From Brucella daejeonensis (GTDB lineage Bacteria > Pseudomonadota > Alphaproteobacteria > Rhizobiales > Rhizobiaceae): 64,000 bases of DNA. Shown here in pieces: positions 27,269 through 40,310 of this stretch. The position numbers and the translations under genes are program-made. The stretch lies in NCBI RefSeq assembly GCF_014199265.1, contig NZ_JACIJG010000014.1, positions 39,690-103,689 on the forward strand. The letters are read 5' to 3'. Each line of letters starts with the position of its first letter. Positions within the stretch are counted from its first letter, which is position 1. The notes below the pieces were generated by a model. That model worked only from the letters and a program-made list of their open reading frames with translations, did not search any database and was not told the origin of the DNA.

Positions 27269-30193
27269 ATGAGCGATCAGAAATTCATTTCCATACGTGG
27301 CGCGCGCGAACACAATCTGAAAAATGTCGATCTCGATCTGCCTCGCGACAAGCTGATCGTGATGACGGGGCTTTCCGGCTCTGGCAAATCCTCGCTCGCC
27401 TTCGACACGATCTATGCGGAAGGCCAGCGCCGTTATGTCGAAAGCCTTTCGGCCTATGCGCGCCAGTTCCTGGAAATGATGCAGAAGCCGGACGTGGACC
27501 AGATCGACGGCCTGTCGCCCGCGATTTCCATTGAGCAGAAGACGACGAGCCGCAATCCGCGTTCGACGGTCGGCACCGTCACCGAAATCTACGACTATAT
27601 GCGCCTGCTCTTCGCGCGTGTCGGCGTGCCTTATTCGCCTGCGACCGGCCTTCCCATCGAAAGCCAGACGGTGAGCCAGATGGTCGACCGCGTCCTGACG
27701 CTGGAGGAAGGCACGCGCCTTTACATCCTCGCGCCCATCGTGCGCGGCCGCAAGGGCGAGTACAGGAAGGAACTGGCCGAACTCCAGAAGAAGGGCTTTC
27801 AGCGCGTCAAGGTGGACGGCACCTTCTACGAGATCGCCGACGTCCCCGCGCTGGACAAGAAATACAAGCACGACATCGACGTAGTGGTCGATCGTGTCGT
27901 GGTGCGCCCCGACCTTTCGACGCGCCTGGCGGACAGTCTCGAAACCTGTCTCAAACTTGCCGAAGGTCTGGCGGTTGCCGAATTTGCCGACAAGCCACTG
28001 CCGCTGGAAGAAACAGCCGGAGGCGGCTCGGCCAACAAGTCGGCCAACGAAACGCACGAACGCATTCTGTTCTCGGAAAAGTTTGCCTGCCCGGTTTCCG
28101 GCTTCACCATTCCGGAAATCGAGCCGCGCCTGTTTTCGTTCAACAATCCGTTCGGCGCCTGCCCGACCTGCGACGGCCTGGGCACGCAGCAGGCCATCGA
28201 TCCGAACCTCATCATTCCCGATGAAACCGCCGCCCTGAAAGACGGCGCCATCGCGCCATGGGCGCGGTCTTCGTCGCCCTATTACAACCAGACGCTGGAA
28301 GCGCTCGGCAAGGCCTATGGCTTCAAGACCGGCGCGCGCTGGGCCGATCTTTCGCAGGAAGCCCGCGACGCCATTCTTTATGGCACCAAGGGCAGGGAAA
28401 TCACTTTCCAGTACGATGACGGCCTGCGCTCCTACCAGACGACGAAGCCTTTCGAGGGCGTCATCCCCAATCTGGAACGCCGCTGGAAGGAGACGGACTC
28501 CGCCTGGTCGCGCGAAGAGATCGAGCGCTTCATGTCCTCGACGCCCTGCCCCGCCTGCAACGGCTATCGCCTCAAGCCGGAAGCGCTGGCGGTCAAGGTC
28601 GGAATGAAGCATATCGGCGAGATCACCGAAATGTCGATCCGCAAGGCCGATAGCTGGTTCCGCGATATTGACGGCAGTTTCAACGAGAAGCAGCGCGAGA
28701 TCGCCGCGCGCATTCTCAAGGAAATCCGCGAGCGCCTGGAATTCCTCAACGATGTTGGCCTCGATTATCTTACGCTTGCGCGCAATTCCGGCACGCTGTC
28801 GGGCGGCGAAAGCCAGCGCATCCGCCTCGCCTCGCAGATCGGTTCCGGCCTGACGGGCGTGCTTTACGTGCTGGATGAACCATCCATCGGTTTGCATCAG
28901 CGCGACAATGCCCGCCTGCTCGACACGCTGCGCCACCTGCGCGACCTCGGCAATACGGTCATCGTCGTGGAGCATGACGAGGACGCAATCCTGACCGCCG
29001 ACTACGTGGTCGATATCGGCCCCGCAGCGGGCGTTCATGGCGGCAAGGTTATCGCCCAAGGGTCGCCGCAGGATGTGATGGCCAACGCCAATTCGCTGAC
29101 CGGCAAATATCTGTCGGGCGCGATGGAGGTCGCCGTGCCGGCGGAACGTCGCAAGATTTCCAAGTCCAGGCGTATCCGGGTCGTCGGCGCGCGCGGCAAC
29201 AACCTGAAAAACGTCTCGGCGGATATTCCGCTTGGCACATTCACGGCCGTCACCGGCGTGTCGGGCGGCGGCAAGTCCACCTTCCTGATCGAGACGCTGT
29301 TCAAGGCCGCGTCACGCCGCATCATGGGTTCGCGCGAACATCCGGCGGAACATGACCGCATCGAGGGGCTGGAATTCCTCGACAAGGTGATCGATATCGA
29401 CCAGTCGCCGATCGGACGCACGCCGCGGTCCAATCCGGCCACCTATACCGGCGCCTTCACGCCGATCCGCGACTGGTTCGCGGGTCTGCCGGAGGCCAAG
29501 GCGCGCGGCTATCAGCCGGGCCGCTTCTCGTTCAACGTGAAGGGCGGACGCTGCGAGGCCTGCCAGGGCGACGGCGTCATCAAGATCGAGATGCACTTCC
29601 TGCCCGATGTCTATGTGACCTGCGACGTCTGCCACGGCCAGCGCTATAATCGCGAAACGCTGGAAGTGCTGTTCAAGGGCAAGTCCATCGCCGATGTGCT
29701 GGACATGACGGTGGAGGAAGGCGCTGAGTTCTTCTCCGCCGTGCCTGCGGTCCGCGACAAGCTGGAAACGCTGGTCAAGGTCGGACTTGGTTATATCAAG
29801 GTCGGCCAGCAGGCGACGACGCTTTCGGGCGGTGAAGCGCAGCGTGTAAAGCTTGCCAAGGAATTGTCGCGCCGCGCTACGGGCCGTACGCTCTATATTC
29901 TGGACGAGCCGACCACCGGCCTGCATTTCCATGACGTGGCAAAGCTGCTTGAAGTGCTGCACGAACTGGTTGAACAGGGCAATACGGTCGTGGTGATCGA
30001 ACACAATCTGGAAGTCATCAAGACGGCTGACTGGGTGATCGATCTTGGACCGGAAGGCGGCGACGGCGGCGGCGAAATCGTTGCGGTGGGACGCCCGGAA
30101 GACATTGTCACGGAAAAGCGCTCCTATACCGGACAGTTCCTCAGGGAACTGCTGGAACGCCGTCCGAAGCGGAGTTCGGAAGCCGCCGAATAA
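27269..30193 (+). CDS. uvrA: Excinuclease ABC subunit A
   Basis: Damage-recognition ATPase of nucleotide excision repair. 974 residues with two ABC modules: Walker [10 protein letters not shown] and GVSGGGKST, signatures [16 protein letters not shown] and [16 protein letters not shown]. Zinc modules are seen at ACPVSG ... CPTCDG and CEACQGDG ... CDVCHGQ. ATG at 27269 has AGGA upstream; an in-frame ATG at 27197 is rejected for lack of family match. The C-terminus ends in the usual extension after [10 protein letters not shown]. Monocistronic, convergent with cfa. Confidence 0.98.
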   Translation: MSDQKFISIRGAREHNLKNVDLDLPRDKLIVMTGLSGSGKSSLAFDTIYAEGQRRYVESLSAYARQFLEMMQKPDVDQIDGLSPAISIEQKTTSRNPRSTVGTVTEIYDYMRLLFARVGVPYSPATGLPIESQTVSQMVDRVLTLEEGTRLYILAPIVRGRKGEYRKELAELQKKGFQRVKVDGTFYEIADVPALDKKYKHDIDVVVDRVVVRPDLSTRLADSLETCLKLAEGLAVAEFADKPLPLEETAGGGSANKSANETHERILFSEKFACPVSGFTIPEIEPRLFSFNNPFGACPTCDGLGTQQAIDPNLIIPDETAALKDGAIAPWARSSSPYYNQTLEALGKAYGFKTGARWADLSQEARDAILYGTKGREITFQYDDGLRSYQTTKPFEGVIPNLERRWKETDSAWSREEIERFMSSTPCPACNGYRLKPEALAVKVGMKHIGEITEMSIRKADSWFRDIDGSFNEKQREIAARILKEIRERLEFLNDVGLDYLTLARNSGTLSGGESQRIRLASQIGSGLTGVLYVLDEPSIGLHQRDNARLLDTLRHLRDLGNTVIVVEHDEDAILTADYVVDIGPAAGVHGGKVIAQGSPQDVMANANSLTGKYLSGAMEVAVPAERRKISKSRRIRVVGARGNNLKNVSADIPLGTFTAVTGVSGGGKSTFLIETLFKAASRRIMGSREHPAEHDRIEGLEFLDKVIDIDQSPIGRTPRSNPATYTGAFTPIRDWFAGLPEAKARGYQPGRFSFNVKGGRCEACQGDGVIKIEMHFLPDVYVTCDVCHGQRYNRETLEVLFKGKSIADVLDMTVEEGAEFFSAVPAVRDKLETLVKVGLGYIKVGQQATTLSGGEAQRVKLAKELSRRATGRTLYILDEPTTGLHFHDVAKLLEVLHELVEQGNTVVVIEHNLEVIKTADWVIDLGPEGGDGGGEIVAVGRPEDIVTEKRSYTGQFLRELLERRPKRSSEAAE

Positions 30194-30226
30194 GATAGTG
30201 CGATTGCGGATGAAGCCGGGCCAAGC

Positions 30227-31507
30227 CTAGTCGGGTTTGAAGTTCCGGTAGATATCATCCCGTGTCTGCGGCACGGCAGATATGCCACGCTTGCGCCTTG
30301 AGGCCAGTGTCTGGTTGATCTGCACCGTGCCGCGTTCGAAGGCCAGCGCACAACCGCTTAGATAAAGCAGCCACAACCGTGCTTTTCGATAGCCGACTTC
30401 TGCTATGGCCTTCTCGAAATTTGCATGAAGGCGTTCGGCCCACAGACGGCAGGTCCGGCCATAATGTTCGCGCAGATTTTCCACATCGTGGACCTCGAAG
30501 CCGTGGCCTTCGAGATTACCGACGGTCATGCCGAGATGGTCAAGCTCGCCGCCGGGAAAAATATATTTGACCAGTGCGAGATGTTCGGCACTCTTGCGTT
30601 TGAACGCCTTCTTGTCGCGCTTCATCCGCCGCGTAATTGCATGATGGAGATAGAGCCCGCCGGGCTTGAGCAGCTTGTTCACCGTGCTGAAATATGTATC
30701 GTAATTGGCGATGCCGACATGCTCGAACATGCCGATCGAGCTGATCTTGTCGAACTGTTCATCCAGCTCGGTATAGGACTTGACGTGGATGGTAATCCTG
30801 TCCTCCAGACCTGCGGCCTTGATCCGCTCACGCGCCAGTCTGGTTTGTTCCTCCGACAATGAAACACCGACGCCGGTGACGCCGAAATTCTTCGCGGCAT
30901 AAATCAGCATCGCGCCCCAGCCGCAACCAATGTCCAGAAGCCTGTCACCCGGCTGCAAGCGCAGTTTGCGGCAAATCAGCTCCAGCTTGTCGGCCTGCGC
31001 CTGATCGAGACTGTTCGACCAATCGGTGAAATAACCGCACGTATAAACCATACGCTCATCAAGAAAGAGGTTATAGAACGCGTTGGAGACGTCGTAATGG
31101 TGCGTTATGGCTTCCTTGTCAGAGCCGCTGACGAAAGGCGATTTGCCGTCGATGCGCTCATCCTGCTTCTGCTTGCCTGCCAAAAGCAGGGCGGGAACGT
31201 CTTTCAGCAATTGCCATTTGGGCAATGCCTTGATGCGTTGTTTCAGATTCCCATCCGTGCGGAGTTCCGCCAGATCGAAGATCGTGCCGTTCTTGATGTC
31301 GATCCTGCCCGACGTCCAAACGTCAATCAGTGAATCGTAATTGGGCTTCAGCACGATCTGCCGAACAATCGAGGGATCCTTGATTTGAAGTGTCGGACCG
31401 TTGAAAGCGCCGATCACGCTGCCGTCCCATAATTCAACGTTGAACTGCGGGCGAAGCGTTTCAACGATGGTTCGAATGATGCGCACCGATTTCGACTCTG
31501 CGGTCAT
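30227..31507 (-). CDS. cfa: Cyclopropane-fatty-acyl-phospholipid synthase
   Basis: Adds a methylene group from SAM to cis-unsaturated phospholipid chains, at the inner membrane. 426 residues. The SAM site is LLDIGCGWGAMLIYAAK; further family blocks are HHYDVSNAFYNLFLDERMVY with TCGYF, SSIGMFEHVG, YLHHAITRR and YIFPGGELDHLG. The N-terminal 120 residues form the lipid-binding region. Cyclopropane lipids help acid and stationary-phase survival in related bacteria. The stop is 34 bases from the uvrA stop, tail to tail. Confidence 0.93.
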   Translation of the reverse strand: MTAESKSVRIIRTIVETLRPQFNVELWDGSVIGAFNGPTLQIKDPSIVRQIVLKPNYDSLIDVWTSGRIDIKNGTIFDLAELRTDGNLKQRIKALPKWQLLKDVPALLLAGKQKQDERIDGKSPFVSGSDKEAITHHYDVSNAFYNLFLDERMVYTCGYFTDWSNSLDQAQADKLELICRKLRLQPGDRLLDIGCGWGAMLIYAAKNFGVTGVGVSLSEEQTRLARERIKAAGLEDRITIHVKSYTELDEQFDKISSIGMFEHVGIANYDTYFSTVNKLLKPGGLYLHHAITRRMKRDKKAFKRKSAEHLALVKYIFPGGELDHLGMTVGNLEGHGFEVHDVENLREHYGRTCRLWAERLHANFEKAIAEVGYRKARLWLLYLSGCALAFERGTVQINQTLASRRKRGISAVPQTRDDIYRNFKPD

Positions 31508-31624
31508 TGGCCCTCACGGTTTCGATCTGAATTTCCGCAAGGCTATATGACCCAACCATCCGTTGTATAGGGTCATCAAGTAGATTTGAGCGCATCGCGA
31601 ACAGTGCATAACGCCTTCACAACG

Positions 31625-31649
31625 AAAAAAGCCCGGCTGAACCGGGCCT
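31625..31649 (-). terminator. Terminator downstream of hup
   Basis: On the minus strand GCCCGG-TTCAG-CCGGGC (flanked by AA/TT) is followed by TTTTTT. It lies about 90 bases after the hup stop. Another hairpin, GCCGCG-loop-CGCGGC near 31663-31678, precedes it. Confidence 0.85.
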
Positions 31650-31696
31650 TCTCGACAGCCATTCGCGGCGGAGCCGCGATGGCCGGAATTTTATCG

Positions 31697-31736
31697 TCAC
31701 GATCCGTTCGAAGAGCTTGCACCCTTCGGATCGTGA
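31697..31736. repeat. Inverted repeat abutting the hup stop codon
   Basis: TCACGATCCG (31697-31706) and CGGATCGTGA (31727-31736) form a 10-bp stem with a 20-base loop. It ends one base from the hup stop. It may protect the 3' end of the hup mRNA or act in termination; there is no T tract at its foot. Confidence 0.55.
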
Positions 31737-32012
31737 TTAGCCGTTTACGGCGTCCTTCAGGCCCTTGCCGGCCGAGAACTTCGGCACGTTGCGCGCCGGG
31801 ATAGCGACTTCCTTGCCGGTCGACGGATTGCGGCCGGTCGAAGCAGCGCGGTGCGAAACGGAGAAAACGCCGAAGCCAGGCAGGCGGACTTCTTCGCCAG
31901 CCTTCAGTGCGCCGGAGACAGCAGCGAGCACAGCGTCAACTGCCGTGCCGGCATCAGCCTTCGTCAAACCGCCCTTTTCCGCAACTGCGGCAACCAATTC
32001 GTTCTTGTTCAT
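31737..32012 (-). CDS. hup: Nucleoid protein HU
   Basis: 91-residue histone-like DNA-bending protein, the single HU subunit type of Rhizobiales. It begins MNKNELVAAVAEKGGLTKAD and carries the DNA-binding beta-arm with the conserved GFGVFSVSHRAASTGRNPST and the Pro of NPSTG, then VPKFSAGKGLKDAV. ATG at 32012 has AAGGAA 7 bases upstream, better than the ATG at 32018, which would overlap it. It follows lon on the same strand, as in many proteobacteria. Confidence 0.96.
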   Translation of the reverse strand: MNKNELVAAVAEKGGLTKADAGTAVDAVLAAVSGALKAGEEVRLPGFGVFSVSHRAASTGRNPSTGKEVAIPARNVPKFSAGKGLKDAVNG

Positions 32013-32106
32013 TGGCATTTCCTTTCTTTGTCTACCGGAACGGATAACGTGACCGGATTGGGGGGAGTTTATTCAAAACGATTTACAAACCAAGCCTGTC
32101 AATGCG

Positions 32107-32166
32107 AAAAAACCCCGGAAAACCGGGGTTAAACACAGAAATGCCGGGCAAATTGCCCGGCATTTC
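32107..32166 (-). terminator. Tandem hairpins terminating lon
   Basis: Reading leftward from the lon stop: first GAAATGCCGGGCAA / TTGCCCGGCATTTC (32138-32166, one-base loop on paper), then AACCCCGG-TTTT-CCGGGGTT (32111-32130) followed by TTTTT. The second is a standard terminator; the first is a near-perfect 29-base palindrome. Confidence 0.88.
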
Positions 32167-32190
32167 GTTTGTCAGAACCGTATTGGCCTT

Positions 32191-34629
<2,439 letters not shown>

Positions 34630-34718
34630 AACTCAAGTCCTTTCTCAGGTCTTGCGACCTGACTGCCACATCCGCGCCCCCTTTCATCACGAGGCAGGTC
34701 ACGAATGTGCTTCAGTCC

Positions 34719-34748
34719 ATAATTGGAGACCCCATCCCGGCAATTCAA
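34719..34748 (-). promoter_or_regulatory. Possible heat-shock (RpoH-type) promoter of lon
   Basis: On the minus strand TTGAAT (34748-34743) is 16 bases before CCAATTAT (34726-34719). This resembles the alphaproteobacterial RpoH pattern CTTGAA ... CCATAT and lies about 90 bases upstream of lon. The match is partial. Nothing else is seen in 34630-34890. Confidence 0.35.
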
Positions 34749-34890
34749 TAGGCCGTGCCGGGGGCCTCTCATAGAATCGTCACCTATCCTGCGCTGTCGC
34801 GCGCATTAGTACAATATCCAGCTTGTCCTGTACCCCGGTTGCTGCGCCTGCAATAGTGGCGGGATAGGCCCGACGCAAGCCTGGCACATA

Positions 34891-34916
34891 AAAAAGGCCG
34901 CTTTCGCGGCCTTTTT
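34891..34916 (-). terminator. Terminator downstream of clpX
   Basis: AAAAAGGCCGC-TTTC-GCGGCCTTTTT, an 11-bp stem with T tract on either strand. It lies 20 bases after the clpX stop and isolates clpX from lon. Confidence 0.92.
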
Positions 34917-34935
34917 GGAAGAAAATCGCGACCGC

Positions 34936-36213
34936 TTATGCGGAAACGTTACCCTTTTCATCCTGCCGCTCGGCATAGATATAGAGCGGACGGGCGCTGC
35001 CATCCACAACATCGCCCGAAATCACGACTTCGCGAACGCCTTCCAGCGTCGGAAGCTCGAACATCGTGTCGAGCAGGATCTTCTCCATGATCGACCGCAG
35101 GCCGCGCGCGCCTGTCTTGCGTTCCACCGCCTTGTTGGCGATGGCGCGCAGGGCGTCGTCATGGAAGCTCAATTCGACATTCTCCATGTCGAACAGGCGC
35201 TGATACTGCTTCACGAGCGCGTTCTTCGGCTCGGTCAGAATCTGGACCAGGGCGTCGACGTCGAGGTCTTCGAGCGTCGCGATCACCGGCAGACGGCCGA
35301 CAAATTCCGGAATGAGGCCGAATTTCAGCAGGTCTTCCGGCTCCAGTTCCTTGAACACGTCGCCGATGCGGCGTTCATCGACCGACCTGACGGTCGCGCC
35401 GAAGCCGATCGAGGTCTTTTCGCCGCGAGCGGAGATGATCTTGTCGAGACCGGCAAAAGCGCCACCGCAGATGAAGAGGATGTTCGTCGTATCCACCTGC
35501 AGGAACTCCTGCTGCGGATGCTTGCGGCCACCCTGCGGCGGCACGGAAGCGACGGTGCCTTCCATGATCTTCAAAAGCGCCTGCTGCACACCCTCGCCCG
35601 ACACGTCGCGCGTGATGGACGGGTTGTCCGACTTGCGGCTGATCTTGTCGACTTCGTCGATATAGACGATGCCGCGCTGCGCACGTTCCACGTTGTAATC
35701 GGCGGACTGAAGCAGCTTCAGGATGATGTTCTCGACGTCTTCGCCGACATAACCGGCTTCCGTCAGCGTCGTCGCGTCGGCCATGGTGAACGGCACGTCG
35801 ATGATACGGGCGAGCGTCTGGGCAAGATAGGTCTTGCCGCAGCCCGTCGGACCAACGAGAAGAATGTTCGACTTGGCAAGTTCGATATCGCCGCTCTTCG
35901 ACTGATGGGCGAGACGCTTGTAGTGATTGTGCACCGCAACCGACAGAACGCGCTTGGCGTCCTGCTGACCGATGACGTAGTCGTCAAGAACGGTCATGAT
36001 CTCCTGCGGCGTCGGTACGCCCTCGCGCGACTTCACCATGGAGGACTTGTTTTCCTCACGGATGATGTCCATGCAGAGTTCGACGCATTCGTCGCAGATA
36101 AAGACGGTCGGGCCTGCAATCAGCTTGCGCACTTCATGCTGACTTTTGCCGCAGAACGAGCAATAGAGCGTATTCTTGGAATCGCCGCCGCCGCCGTTGC
36201 TGACTTTGCTCAT
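34936..36213 (-). CDS. clpX: ATP-dependent Clp protease unfoldase ClpX
   Basis: Hexameric AAA+ unfoldase that feeds ClpP and can act alone. 425 residues. N-terminal zinc domain CSFCGKS ... CDECVELC; Walker [16 protein letters not shown]; Walker [10 protein letters not shown]; the pore-loop region GYVGEDVEN; and IGF-loop neighbourhood [14 protein letters not shown] for ClpP docking. Transcribed after clpP but with a gene-free gap of about 390 bases between them. Confidence 0.98.
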   Translation of the reverse strand: MSKVSNGGGGDSKNTLYCSFCGKSQHEVRKLIAGPTVFICDECVELCMDIIREENKSSMVKSREGVPTPQEIMTVLDDYVIGQQDAKRVLSVAVHNHYKRLAHQSKSGDIELAKSNILLVGPTGCGKTYLAQTLARIIDVPFTMADATTLTEAGYVGEDVENIILKLLQSADYNVERAQRGIVYIDEVDKISRKSDNPSITRDVSGEGVQQALLKIMEGTVASVPPQGGRKHPQQEFLQVDTTNILFICGGAFAGLDKIISARGEKTSIGFGATVRSVDERRIGDVFKELEPEDLLKFGLIPEFVGRLPVIATLEDLDVDALVQILTEPKNALVKQYQRLFDMENVELSFHDDALRAIANKAVERKTGARGLRSIMEKILLDTMFELPTLEGVREVVISGDVVDGSARPLYIYAERQDEKGNVSA

Positions 36214-36606
36214 TGCAGTTTCCTTTCAATTAACCGAAACGAAACCCGTATGGCTCGCTCCGATCGTTTCTTCCGGTTCGGACCCGGCGCGGGCTTTGGA
36301 ACACGCCGTCCGCCGATCAGGGCAACAAATACGCCTTGCCCTTTTATCGGGTCCTGTCGTCTCAGGTTGCCTGTTACCGCATGGTTCCCCGACCGCAGGA
36401 ACCATTCGGCGACTTTTGCAGAACCTTCATCGACGGACAAACGAAAAATAGGTCCACGATAAAGATTCGGCATAATCTGGCCAAGTTTAGCGCCCCGAAC
36501 CCCAACAGATGCTTAACGCAGGGCGTTAACCATCACGTAGGTGCAAGAAATGGGCCCCTTTTGTGGCGAGGAGCGCCAAAAATGGAAGCGAACCGGAAAA
36601 TCCGGC
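36214..36606. other. clpP-clpX intergenic region
   Basis: About 390 bases without a supported gene. It must hold the clpX promoter and clpP 3' end. A small stem CCGGA-TTTT-CCGG follows the clpP stop on the minus strand, with a T run ten bases later; no strong terminator or RNA gene is recognised. Confidence 0.5.
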
Positions 36607-37236
36607 TTACTTCGATTCGTCCTCGCTCACATCGCGGGCTTCGACCACCTTGTCGATGAGGCCGAATTCCAGCGCTTCCTGAGCGGTCATGAAATGGTCG
36701 CGGTCGAGCGTGCGCTCGATGGTGTCGTAATCGCGACCGGTGTGCTTGACGTAGATTTCGTTCAGGCGGCGCTTCATCTTGATGATGTCCTGCGCGTGGC
36801 GTTCGATGTCCGAAGCCTGGCCCTGGAAGCCGCCCGAAGGCTGGTGAACCATGATGCGGGCGTTCGGCAGCGCATAACGCTGGCCGGTGGCGCCTGCCGT
36901 CAGGAGCAAGGAGCCCATCGACGCGGCCTGTCCCATGCAAAGCGTGGAAACCGGCGGACGGATGAACTGCATCGTGTCGTAGATCGCCATGCCCGACGTC
37001 ACCACGCCGCCCGGCGAGTTGATGTACATGTTGATCTCTTTCTTGGGGTTTTCGGCCTCAAGGAAAAGAAGCTGTGCACAGATCAGCATCGACATGCCGT
37101 CTTCAACCGGTCCGTTCACGAAAATGATGCGCTCTTTCAGAAGGCGCGAGAAAATATCATAGGCCCGCTCGCCACGGTTGGTCTGCTCAACCACCATCGG
37201 CACGAGGTTCATGACGGTTTCGATCGGATCTCTCAT
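36607..37236 (-). CDS. clpP: ATP-dependent Clp protease proteolytic subunit
   Basis: Serine peptidase forming the 14-subunit barrel used by ClpX and ClpA. 209 residues with the triad Ser106 (GQAASMG), His131 (IMVHQPSGG) and Asp180 (LDRDHFM). ATG at 37236 has AGAGG 7 bases upstream; an earlier in-frame ATG at 37299 adds 21 residues without match. The N-terminal segment includes the propeptide-like [19 protein letters not shown]. First of the clpP-clpX-lon-hup series. Confidence 0.98.
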   Translation of the reverse strand: MRDPIETVMNLVPMVVEQTNRGERAYDIFSRLLKERIIFVNGPVEDGMSMLICAQLLFLEAENPKKEINMYINSPGGVVTSGMAIYDTMQFIRPPVSTLCMGQAASMGSLLLTAGATGQRYALPNARIMVHQPSGGFQGQASDIERHAQDIIKMKRRLNEIYVKHTGRDYDTIERTLDRDHFMTAQEALEFGLIDKVVEARDVSEDESK

Positions 37237-37344
37237 TATGGGCCTCTGGATATATTTTTGGCGAAGTGAATAGAGTTGAATCGTGAGTGTTCCATACATA
37301 GGGCGTTGCGCCCCTGTTTCGCAAGTGGCGCCGCACTCCGGTTC

Positions 37345-38763
37345 TCAGTCCCAGTCGGACTCCGGTTTTTCCGGCCTGATGCCGCGCTTTTCGTCCAGTG
37401 TCCTGCGGGCGACTTCCGTCAGCCTCGCCTCGATGTGGACCGAACCGTCTTCGAGGTTCTCGCGCTTTACATCGCTGCCATGCTGGTAGATCCAGTCGAG
37501 AAGATGCAGTTCGAAAGGCGAAAGCACGAGATCGACTGTGCCGAGAGCGCCTGCTATCCGCGTTTCGATCAGTGAAAGCAACCTGTCAACACCCTCGCCG
37601 GTGATGGCCGAAAGCGGGATCGGGCGCCCCTCCTCGCTGCCGGCCGCAGCAAGGCGAAGGGCGGCTTCCCGCGCGCTTTCATCGAGATTGTCGATCTTGT
37701 TCCAGATTTCGACCACGCGTTTGCGATCCTGCGGCTCGATGCCGAGCCCCGCCAGAATGCTCTCCACATCTTCGGCCTGCGCTGCGTTGTCCGGGTCGGA
37801 GATATCGCGAACATGCAGGATAAGGTCGGCTTCCACCACTTCTTCGAGCGTGGCGCGGAAGGCGGCGACCAGATGGTGCGGCAGGTTGGAAATGAATCCC
37901 ACCGTATCCGACAGGATGACGGTTTCGCCATGCGGCAGGCGGATGCGGCGCAGCGTCGGGTCGAGCGTGGCGAAAAGCATGTCTTCCGCCAGGACCTCGG
38001 CTCCGGTCATGCGGTTGAAAAGCGTGGACTTTCCGGCATTGGTATAGCCGACGAGCGCAACGATCGGATGCGGCACCTTGCGCCGTTTCTGGCGATGCAG
38101 CGTGCGGGTGCGAACGACCGTTTCAAGCTCGCGCTTGATCTTCAGGATCTTGTCCTGCAACAAGCGGCGGTCCGCTTCGATCTGCGTTTCACCGGGGCCA
38201 CCCAGAAAGCCGCCGCCGCCGCGCTGGCGCTCAAGGTGGGTCCAGCTTCGGACGAGGCGGCCCTTCTGATAGTTCAGATGCGCCAGTTCGACCTGCAACG
38301 CGCCTTCCTTGGTGCGCGCGCGCTCGCCGAAAATTTCGAGGATCAAGCCCGTGCGGTCGATGACCTTGACGTTCCATTCCTTTTCGAGATTGCGCTGCTG
38401 GACCGGCGTGAGGGCGTGATCGACGATGACCAGCCCTATCGCCTTCTCCTCCACCATGTCGGCGATCGATTCCACCTTGCCCGTACCCAAAAGGGTCGCC
38501 GGGCGCGGATTGGCAACGATGGCGATCTCGGCATGTTCGATATCGAGGCTGATCGCGCGGGCAAGCCCGGTGGCTTCCTCCAGGCGCGCCTCGCTGGAGC
38601 GCTGGAACTGGGGACGAGCGCCATCCTCGGCGGGGGCGCCGGCATTATATCGTTCCGGCAGGATGGGAACGATGACGGCTGCCCTCGTGGGTTCCGGTTC
38701 TAAATGTTCGAAACCCTTGCCGCCACCCGCTGGCATAGGGTCTTTATCCCTGGATTTGGACAA
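37345..38763 (-). CDS. hflX: Ribosome-associated GTPase HflX
   Basis: GTPase of the Obg-HflX group that rescues stalled or heat-damaged ribosomes. 472 residues. An N-terminal HflX domain (LLGTGKVESIADMVEEKAIG; GGGGFLGGPGETQIEADRRL) precedes the G domain with G1 GYTNAGKST, G3 DTVGF and G4 NKID. The start is TTG at 38763, supported by GGAG 7 bases upstream; ATG at 38736 is the alternative. It follows hfq at 199 bases, the usual hfq-hflX order. Confidence 0.95.
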   Translation of the reverse strand: MSKSRDKDPMPAGGGKGFEHLEPEPTRAAVIVPILPERYNAGAPAEDGARPQFQRSSEARLEEATGLARAISLDIEHAEIAIVANPRPATLLGTGKVESIADMVEEKAIGLVIVDHALTPVQQRNLEKEWNVKVIDRTGLILEIFGERARTKEGALQVELAHLNYQKGRLVRSWTHLERQRGGGGFLGGPGETQIEADRRLLQDKILKIKRELETVVRTRTLHRQKRRKVPHPIVALVGYTNAGKSTLFNRMTGAEVLAEDMLFATLDPTLRRIRLPHGETVILSDTVGFISNLPHHLVAAFRATLEEVVEADLILHVRDISDPDNAAQAEDVESILAGLGIEPQDRKRVVEIWNKIDNLDESAREAALRLAAAGSEEGRPIPLSAITGEGVDRLLSLIETRIAGALGTVDLVLSPFELHLLDWIYQHGSDVKRENLEDGSVHIEARLTEVARRTLDEKRGIRPEKPESDWD

Positions 38764-38912
38764 TGTTTACTCCGAGGCGCGGAAATGCGTTATCTGCCAT
38801 TGCAGATAAGTTGCCGCTAAAGCTGTTTCAAATGAAGACGCCCCGGATCGTTTTGAACATGACGGTTCAGACGGACAATATAAGTCCGAATGCCGTCAGG
38901 CATAAACAAGGC

Positions 38913-38945
38913 TGGAGCGTCATGACAGGCCGCCATCACGCTCCA
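38913..38945 (-). terminator. Hairpin after hfq
   Basis: TGGAGCGT / ACGCTCCA, an 8-bp stem with a 17-base loop, 18 bases after the hfq stop. On the minus strand it is followed by GCCTTGTTTAT, a poor T tract, so it may only attenuate read-through into hflX. Confidence 0.45.
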
Positions 38946-38962
38946 ACGGCAGTCGGAAAGCG

Positions 38963-39199
38963 TCAGGCTTCCTCGCCTTCGAACATCTGTACGGGCTGGC
39001 TTGGCATGATCGTCGAAATGGCATGCTTGTAGACAAGCTGCGAATGGCCATCGCGGCGCAGAAGCACGCAGAAATTATCGAACGACGTCACAATGCCCGT
39101 CAGCTTCACGCCGTTGATCAGGAAAATCGTCAGCGAAATTTTCTGCTTGCGGACAGAATTCAGAAAGAGGTCTTGCAAATTTTGCGATCGTTCAGCCAT
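38963..39199 (-). CDS. hfq: RNA chaperone Hfq
   Basis: 78-residue Sm-like hexamer that pairs small RNAs with mRNAs. Sm1 and Sm2 motifs are clear: [38 protein letters not shown], and the YKHAIST motif of the proximal face. The C-terminal tail is short, as in other Rhizobiales. The 230 bases upstream hold its promoter and the 3' flank of the glycosyltransferase gene; no other gene is seen there. Confidence 0.98.
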
Positions 39200-39429
39200 T
39201 GTTTTTATTCCTTTAATCGATCAGCAGCCAGCTCGCGGTGGGTTAAACGAACACGCGCATGTGCATAAATCAAGCACCGGCGCGCGCAAAACCGTTATCC
39301 GACCGCAATTGCTGTGGAAAGACAACTGCTTCGCCTTCCAGCTTCGGTTAACAGGATGGGAATCTTTGTGCAACCGGCAATTTCATGAGCGCCCCGCCGT
39401 TTCTTGGCCGCAAAGCCTGCGGCAATTCA

Positions 39430-40260
39430 TTATATAGCGGCTGCAAGTATTTCATTTTCCTCATTTTTCATGAATGGAGCTACGCGATCCCGCGCCCACA
39501 TGTAAAAACTGCCGGGCTGGAGAGACACGACTTCCTTATGCTTTTTATGTATATGGAAGCCGATGAAATCGGGATGATCCATCGGTTCGAGACCATAGGA
39601 CGGGTCGTAGATCCGCGCCGCATCCTTGCCGACCCAGTAATAGAAATTCTCTCGCGGCGCCGCGCTCCCGAATATCCCGTATTTGCGGGCAAGGCGCGAG
39701 ATACCGTCATTGCCGAAAACCGTGATGCCGATGGATGCAGGCGTTATTTCCTTGCCGATCAACCGATATTGAAGCGGGCGCAGCTTCCCCCGCCGGATTC
39801 CGAGCCAGCGCGGCAACGGATATGTTGCCGCCATATAGGCCTCGAACTCGCGAATGATCGGGTGGTCGTGCGGAAGATACAGCGCCGATACGCCGACGCG
39901 GAACCGATTCTCGCGAGCGAGATAGGGTTTGTCGGGATCGGGATGAAACTGCTTGAGCAGATAGACATCCGTATCCAGCCAGACACCCTGGCGATGCTTC
40001 ATCAGCATGATGCGGAAAATATCGCTGAACTGGACGATGGTACGGCGCGAACGGAAGTCGGGATAGGCCGGATCGAGCCGCTTGAACGCCGCTTCGGGCA
40101 GGATTTCGGCCGCATCACGCAGTTCGACACCCGGCGGCACGTTCTCGACCGGCGCATAGGAAAACAGCTTGACCCTCTGCCCCGTCATGACCATCGACGC
40201 CAGACAGATGCAGTCGACCTCGCGCAGGCGAGGCCCATACCAGAAGGTGCAGATGTCCAT
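39430..40260 (-). CDS. DXD-motif glycosyltransferase-like protein
   Basis: 276 residues. The DXD sugar-nucleotide motif lies in GVWLDTDVYLLKQF, preceded by QFSDIFRIMLMKHR, the layout of the Gly_transf_sug/capsular glycosyltransferase group. There is no signal peptide or membrane helix, so it is probably cytoplasmic or peripheral. ATG at 40260 has AAAAGGG upstream. No other sugar or envelope genes are near; it sits between trkA and hfq, so its acceptor is unknown. Confidence 0.75.
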   Translation of the reverse strand: MDICTFWYGPRLREVDCICLASMVMTGQRVKLFSYAPVENVPPGVELRDAAEILPEAAFKRLDPAYPDFRSRRTIVQFSDIFRIMLMKHRQGVWLDTDVYLLKQFHPDPDKPYLARENRFRVGVSALYLPHDHPIIREFEAYMAATYPLPRWLGIRRGKLRPLQYRLIGKEITPASIGITVFGNDGISRLARKYGIFGSAAPRENFYYWVGKDAARIYDPSYGLEPMDHPDFIGFHIHKKHKEVVSLQPGSFYMWARDRVAPFMKNEENEILAAAI

Positions 40261-40310
40261 GCTAGCCCTTTTGTGCCGGAATTTCAGCACAAGCTAACAC
40301 AAGACTGTGA

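Noticed and set aside
27218..29059. Leftward open frame of about 600 codons opposite uvrA
   Set aside because: Antisense shadow; composition is rich in Arg, Gly and Asp with no domain, while uvrA on the other strand is certain.
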